A DNA stretch of 64,000 bases from Stichopus chloronotus (Eukaryota; Echinodermata; Holothuroidea; Aspidochirotida; Stichopodidae): the NCBI GenBank assembly GCA_021234535.1, contig CM037843.1, positions 14,401,677-14,465,676 on the forward strand, given 5' to 3'. Below, piece after piece: positions 61,901 through 64,000 of this stretch (positions are counted from its first letter, which is position 1; the number at the start of each line of letters is the position of its first letter). Both the position numbers and the translations under genes were made by a program. A model generated the notes under the pieces. The model did no database searches. It was not told where the DNA came from and saw only the letters and a program-made list of their open reading frames with translations.

Positions 61901-63702
61901 CAGAAGGAATCTTTGCGATGGCGTGTGTGCGTGTGCGTGTGCGTGTGCGTGTGTGTGTATGTGTGTGTGACGCCCTGCTTGTAAACACGATATCTCAAGA
62001 AGGGTAACCATGACAGATCTCATACGTGATGTGTGGTTTGTTCATAGTGAGTAGATGTTCCCTATTGTTTTTGGTGGATGTCAAAGGTCATTGGAGGTCA
62101 CCAGAGGTCAAATGGTAAAAACCTTGTAAATACAATATCTCCAGAAAGGTAACTGTGACTGATGTCATACTTAGTGTGTGGGTCGGTCATATTGAGTAGA
62201 TAATCCCTATTGTTTTTGGTGGAGGTCAAAGGTCATTTGCGGTCACCAGAGGTCAAACTGTAAAAACTTGTTAACACAATATCTCCACAAAGGTAACTGT
62301 GACTGATGTCTTACTTGATGTGTGGGTTGGTCATATTGAGTAGATGATCTCTATTGTTTTTGGTGGAGGTCAAAGATCATTTGAGGTTATCAGAGGTCAA
62401 AATGTAAAAACCTTGTAAAAGCATTATCTCCAGAAGTGTAGCTAAGACTGATGTCATACTTCGTGTGTGGGTTGGTCATATTGAGTAGATGATCCTTTGT
62501 GTTTTTGGGTGGAGATCAAAGGTCATTTGAGGTCACAAGAGGTCAAACTGTAAAAACCTTCTAAACACAATATCTTCAAGAGTCTAACCTTGAGTGATGT
62601 CATACTTGATGTGTGGATTGTATATACTAAGTAGAAGACTCCTTTTGTTTTTGGTGGAGGTCAAAGGTCGTTTGAAGTCACCGGAGGTCAAACCTTGCTA
62701 ACACATTATCTCCAGAAGGGTAATGTTAACTGATGTTGTACTTTATGTGTGGGTTGGCCATACTGGGTAGGAATCAGTCATTTGACTTTCTGGTTATATT
62801 CCATAATGTTTTTCAACATTTGCAATGATTAACACACCCAATACTCCAAAATATCATTGAAAATGTTGAAAAAAGCCAGTAATTTCATCAAAATCCATCA
62901 AGTATTGACAATTTTGCATGCAATTTCCTGTCTCACACCTACATCATGATCATTGAACATTGGCTAAAGAATTCAAATTTTTGATGTCAAGAGATGGACT
63001 TCTTTGGTATTTCTTACGTTATCCTTTGTTACTTAACCTTTATTTCAAGGACAATTTTGAATTTTATCTGCCCAGAGGGTTTTATTTTAGAGGTATGTTT
63101 TTTTCTTTAAAGTTAACAATATTTCTTACCAATGTGGAACCCAGTAACTGAATAATTAAGAAGCAAGATATGTATGCCCAACTAAAGAAATACTGAAATC
63201 CACTGAGCAAAACTCCATGTCATCTGATTGCATTTTCATGAAACTTGAAAACATGAAAAAAAAAACCATATCTCTTAAACGGTAACAGATGTAAACATAA
63301 TTCCAGGGATATTCATTCAGGATTTCCCTACGCAACTTCTGAATGAAGCCAGCTCCTTTTTAGATGCATGTCACACAACCCTTAACAGGAATGTTTGAAA
63401 CGAACGTGAGAAAATTAACTGTCGTATATTAAAAATGACATCACACTAGCAATACTTTATGTATTTGCTTCATTTGTTTTTTTTTTTTTGCTTTGGAATA
63501 TAAGATGACCAAGATGAAGTCACTGAAAAAGACGTCCTTGCCTCTCAGGAGAATGTAGAGAAGAGCCTAGAAGATGAAGTGAAAGGTGTCCTAGACGAAG
63601 CCAAAAGAGAATTGAAAGAAGCCGAGGAGGGGAAGAAGACTGACGCCGAAATGGAAGAGAGACTCGCAAAACTATCTGGTATGGATCTACAGACATTCAG
63701 AG
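52913..63702 (+). CDS. ZFYVE19: ZFYVE19 / ANCHR, abscission checkpoint regulator, 5' part (3' end outside window)
   Basis: ANCHR keeps VPS4 at the midbody with CHMP4C and delays abscission when chromatin is trapped. Six coding exons join in phase: 52913-52966, 54946-55133, 55620-55780, 58941-59029, 59750-59867 and 63505-63702 (about 269 codons). The start MDNRCYSCTSSFGIFKKE matches human MESRCYGC...LFKKE. An atypical FYVE zinc finger spans residues 1 to about 55, with eight cysteines (C5, C8, C21, C24, C29, C32, C50, C53) and no RRHHCR motif, as in vertebrate ANCHR. NFKKRVAALQTKEG matches human NYKKRVAALEAKQK. MIM-like helices are DIASRLAKLKADK, EMEERLRALKD and EMEERLAKLSG; the second and third resemble the VPS4-binding repeats of the human protein. 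QAPDTRTGQEQAQDLMKQM matches the human HTPDTRTQAQQTQDLLTQL region. The last visible donor is GTAAGA at 63703. The C-terminal zinc-binding part is not in the window. Intron 3 uses a GC donor. Confidence 0.93.
55781..58940 (+). other. ZFYVE19: ZFYVE19 intron 3, GC-AG type
   Basis: The donor reads ATGG|GCAAGT, which fits the extended consensus of GC-AG introns; the acceptor is CAACAG at 58935-58940. The junction gives NQAM-G-HTASVDEMEE in frame. The intron contains a hairpin-headed AGGTCA repeat array (55948-56800) and a 20-bp duplication at about 58185-58224. Nothing else recognisable is present. Confidence 0.75.
55948..56800 (+). repeat. Hairpin-headed AGGTCA repeat array in ZFYVE19 intron 3
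   Basis: The array starts with an 11-bp stem hairpin (55955-55965 with 55973-55983), then a GT-rich tract (about 56006-56041), then units with DR1-like cores at 56150, 56296 (perfect), 56441, 56587 (partial) and 56759. The first four steps are 145-146 bp. Confidence 0.8.
60430..60935 (+). repeat. Three near-identical 145-bp AGGTCA tandem units with hairpin head, ZFYVE19 intron 5
   Basis: A stem-loop (60435-60442 with 60452-60459) and a GT-rich tract precede three tandem units. Perfect DR1 cores stand at 60603-60615, 60748-60760 and 60893-60905, exactly 145 bp apart. Unit-to-unit identity is very high by eye, including the block TCAAACTTGGTATGTAGG, so this array expanded recently. Confidence 0.9.
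61880..62770 (+). repeat. Five- to six-unit AGGTCA tandem array with hairpin head, ZFYVE19 intron 5
   Basis: The head hairpin is 61885-61892 with 61904-61911, followed by a GTGTGC/GTGTGT tract (61921-61970). DR1-type cores lie at 62078, 62223, 62367, 62513 and 62658, with steps of 145, 144, 146 and 145 bp. Each unit also has a second AGGTCA word (CACCAGAGGTCAAA) about 20 bp later. Confidence 0.9.
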
Positions 63703-63952
63703 GTAAGAGAAAATTTGGATGAATTTACAAATTGTTATTTTAAGGGAACTTCAAAGTTATGCTACACATGGATTCATTGAAAATGAAATTGTACTGCAAT
63801 ATATAGACTTCAGTCATTTACAGTACTAACAATGAAAAGGGCCAGAACAATTAATGTTTTTCCTAGGACTCTATGCATAAACAACTACAACCAAAGAAAT
63901 AAGTGAGTAAATATCCATGTTACGATGTGGGTGGTATGTTGCATGGTTTAAA

Positions 63953-64000
63953 AGATGGATGGATGGATGGATGGATGGATGGATGGATGGATGGATGGAT
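63953..64000 (+). repeat. TGGA tetranucleotide microsatellite at the window edge
   Basis: About eleven tandem TGGA units that run off the right end of the window, inside the ZFYVE19 intron after exon 6. Confidence 0.95.

Overview
The window is a piece of an animal nuclear genome: AT-rich, with short exons, long introns, GT-AG splice sites and no operons. It carries parts or all of three protein-coding genes. The protein sequences are deuterostome-like. The introns are full of a 145-bp AGGTCA-rich repeat and MITE-like elements. I infer a marine invertebrate deuterostome, probably an echinoderm (perhaps a holothurian). This is an inference from style; no species marker is visible.

Layout. (1) About 3.26-25.94 kb, plus strand: the 3' part of a CMGC protein kinase gene of DYRK/HIPK type. 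Four small exons encode kinase subdomains IX-XI. A 2.1-kb exon then encodes a very basic tail, and two short exons close the gene with an acidic end. Exons for subdomains I-VIII must lie left of the window. The big exon is broken by two compensating one-base frame changes. (2) 26-30.2 kb: the 3' UTR and a non-coding interval between two convergent genes, holding a CCAAT-bearing minisatellite. (3) 30.79-51.30 kb, minus strand: a complete WDHD1 (AND-1/Ctf4) gene with 23 coding exons joined in consistent phase (about 1104 residues). It has an N-terminal WD40 propeller, the Ctf4/Mcl1 middle region and a C-terminal HMG box. One exon has an extra base. (4) 51.3-52.9 kb: a head-to-head promoter region with a consensus E2F site. 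(5) 52.91 kb to the right edge, plus strand: the first six coding exons of ZFYVE19 (ANCHR), with an atypical FYVE zinc finger and MIM-like helices. The 3' end lies beyond the window.

WDHD1 acts at the replisome in S phase, and ZFYVE19 delays abscission when chromatin remains in the bridge. A shared E2F-bearing promoter would couple two cell-cycle genes; that is inference from position.

The most unusual non-coding feature is a repeat family found at about eight places. Its units recur every 145-146 bp, and many contain a direct repeat AGGTCAAAGGTCA, the DR1 type bound by RXR/HNF4-class nuclear receptors. Several arrays begin with a small hairpin followed by a GT-rich tract, an architecture like Tsp/Pearl/HINE-type non-autonomous elements. 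No tRNA, rRNA, CRISPR or intact transposase gene was identified.
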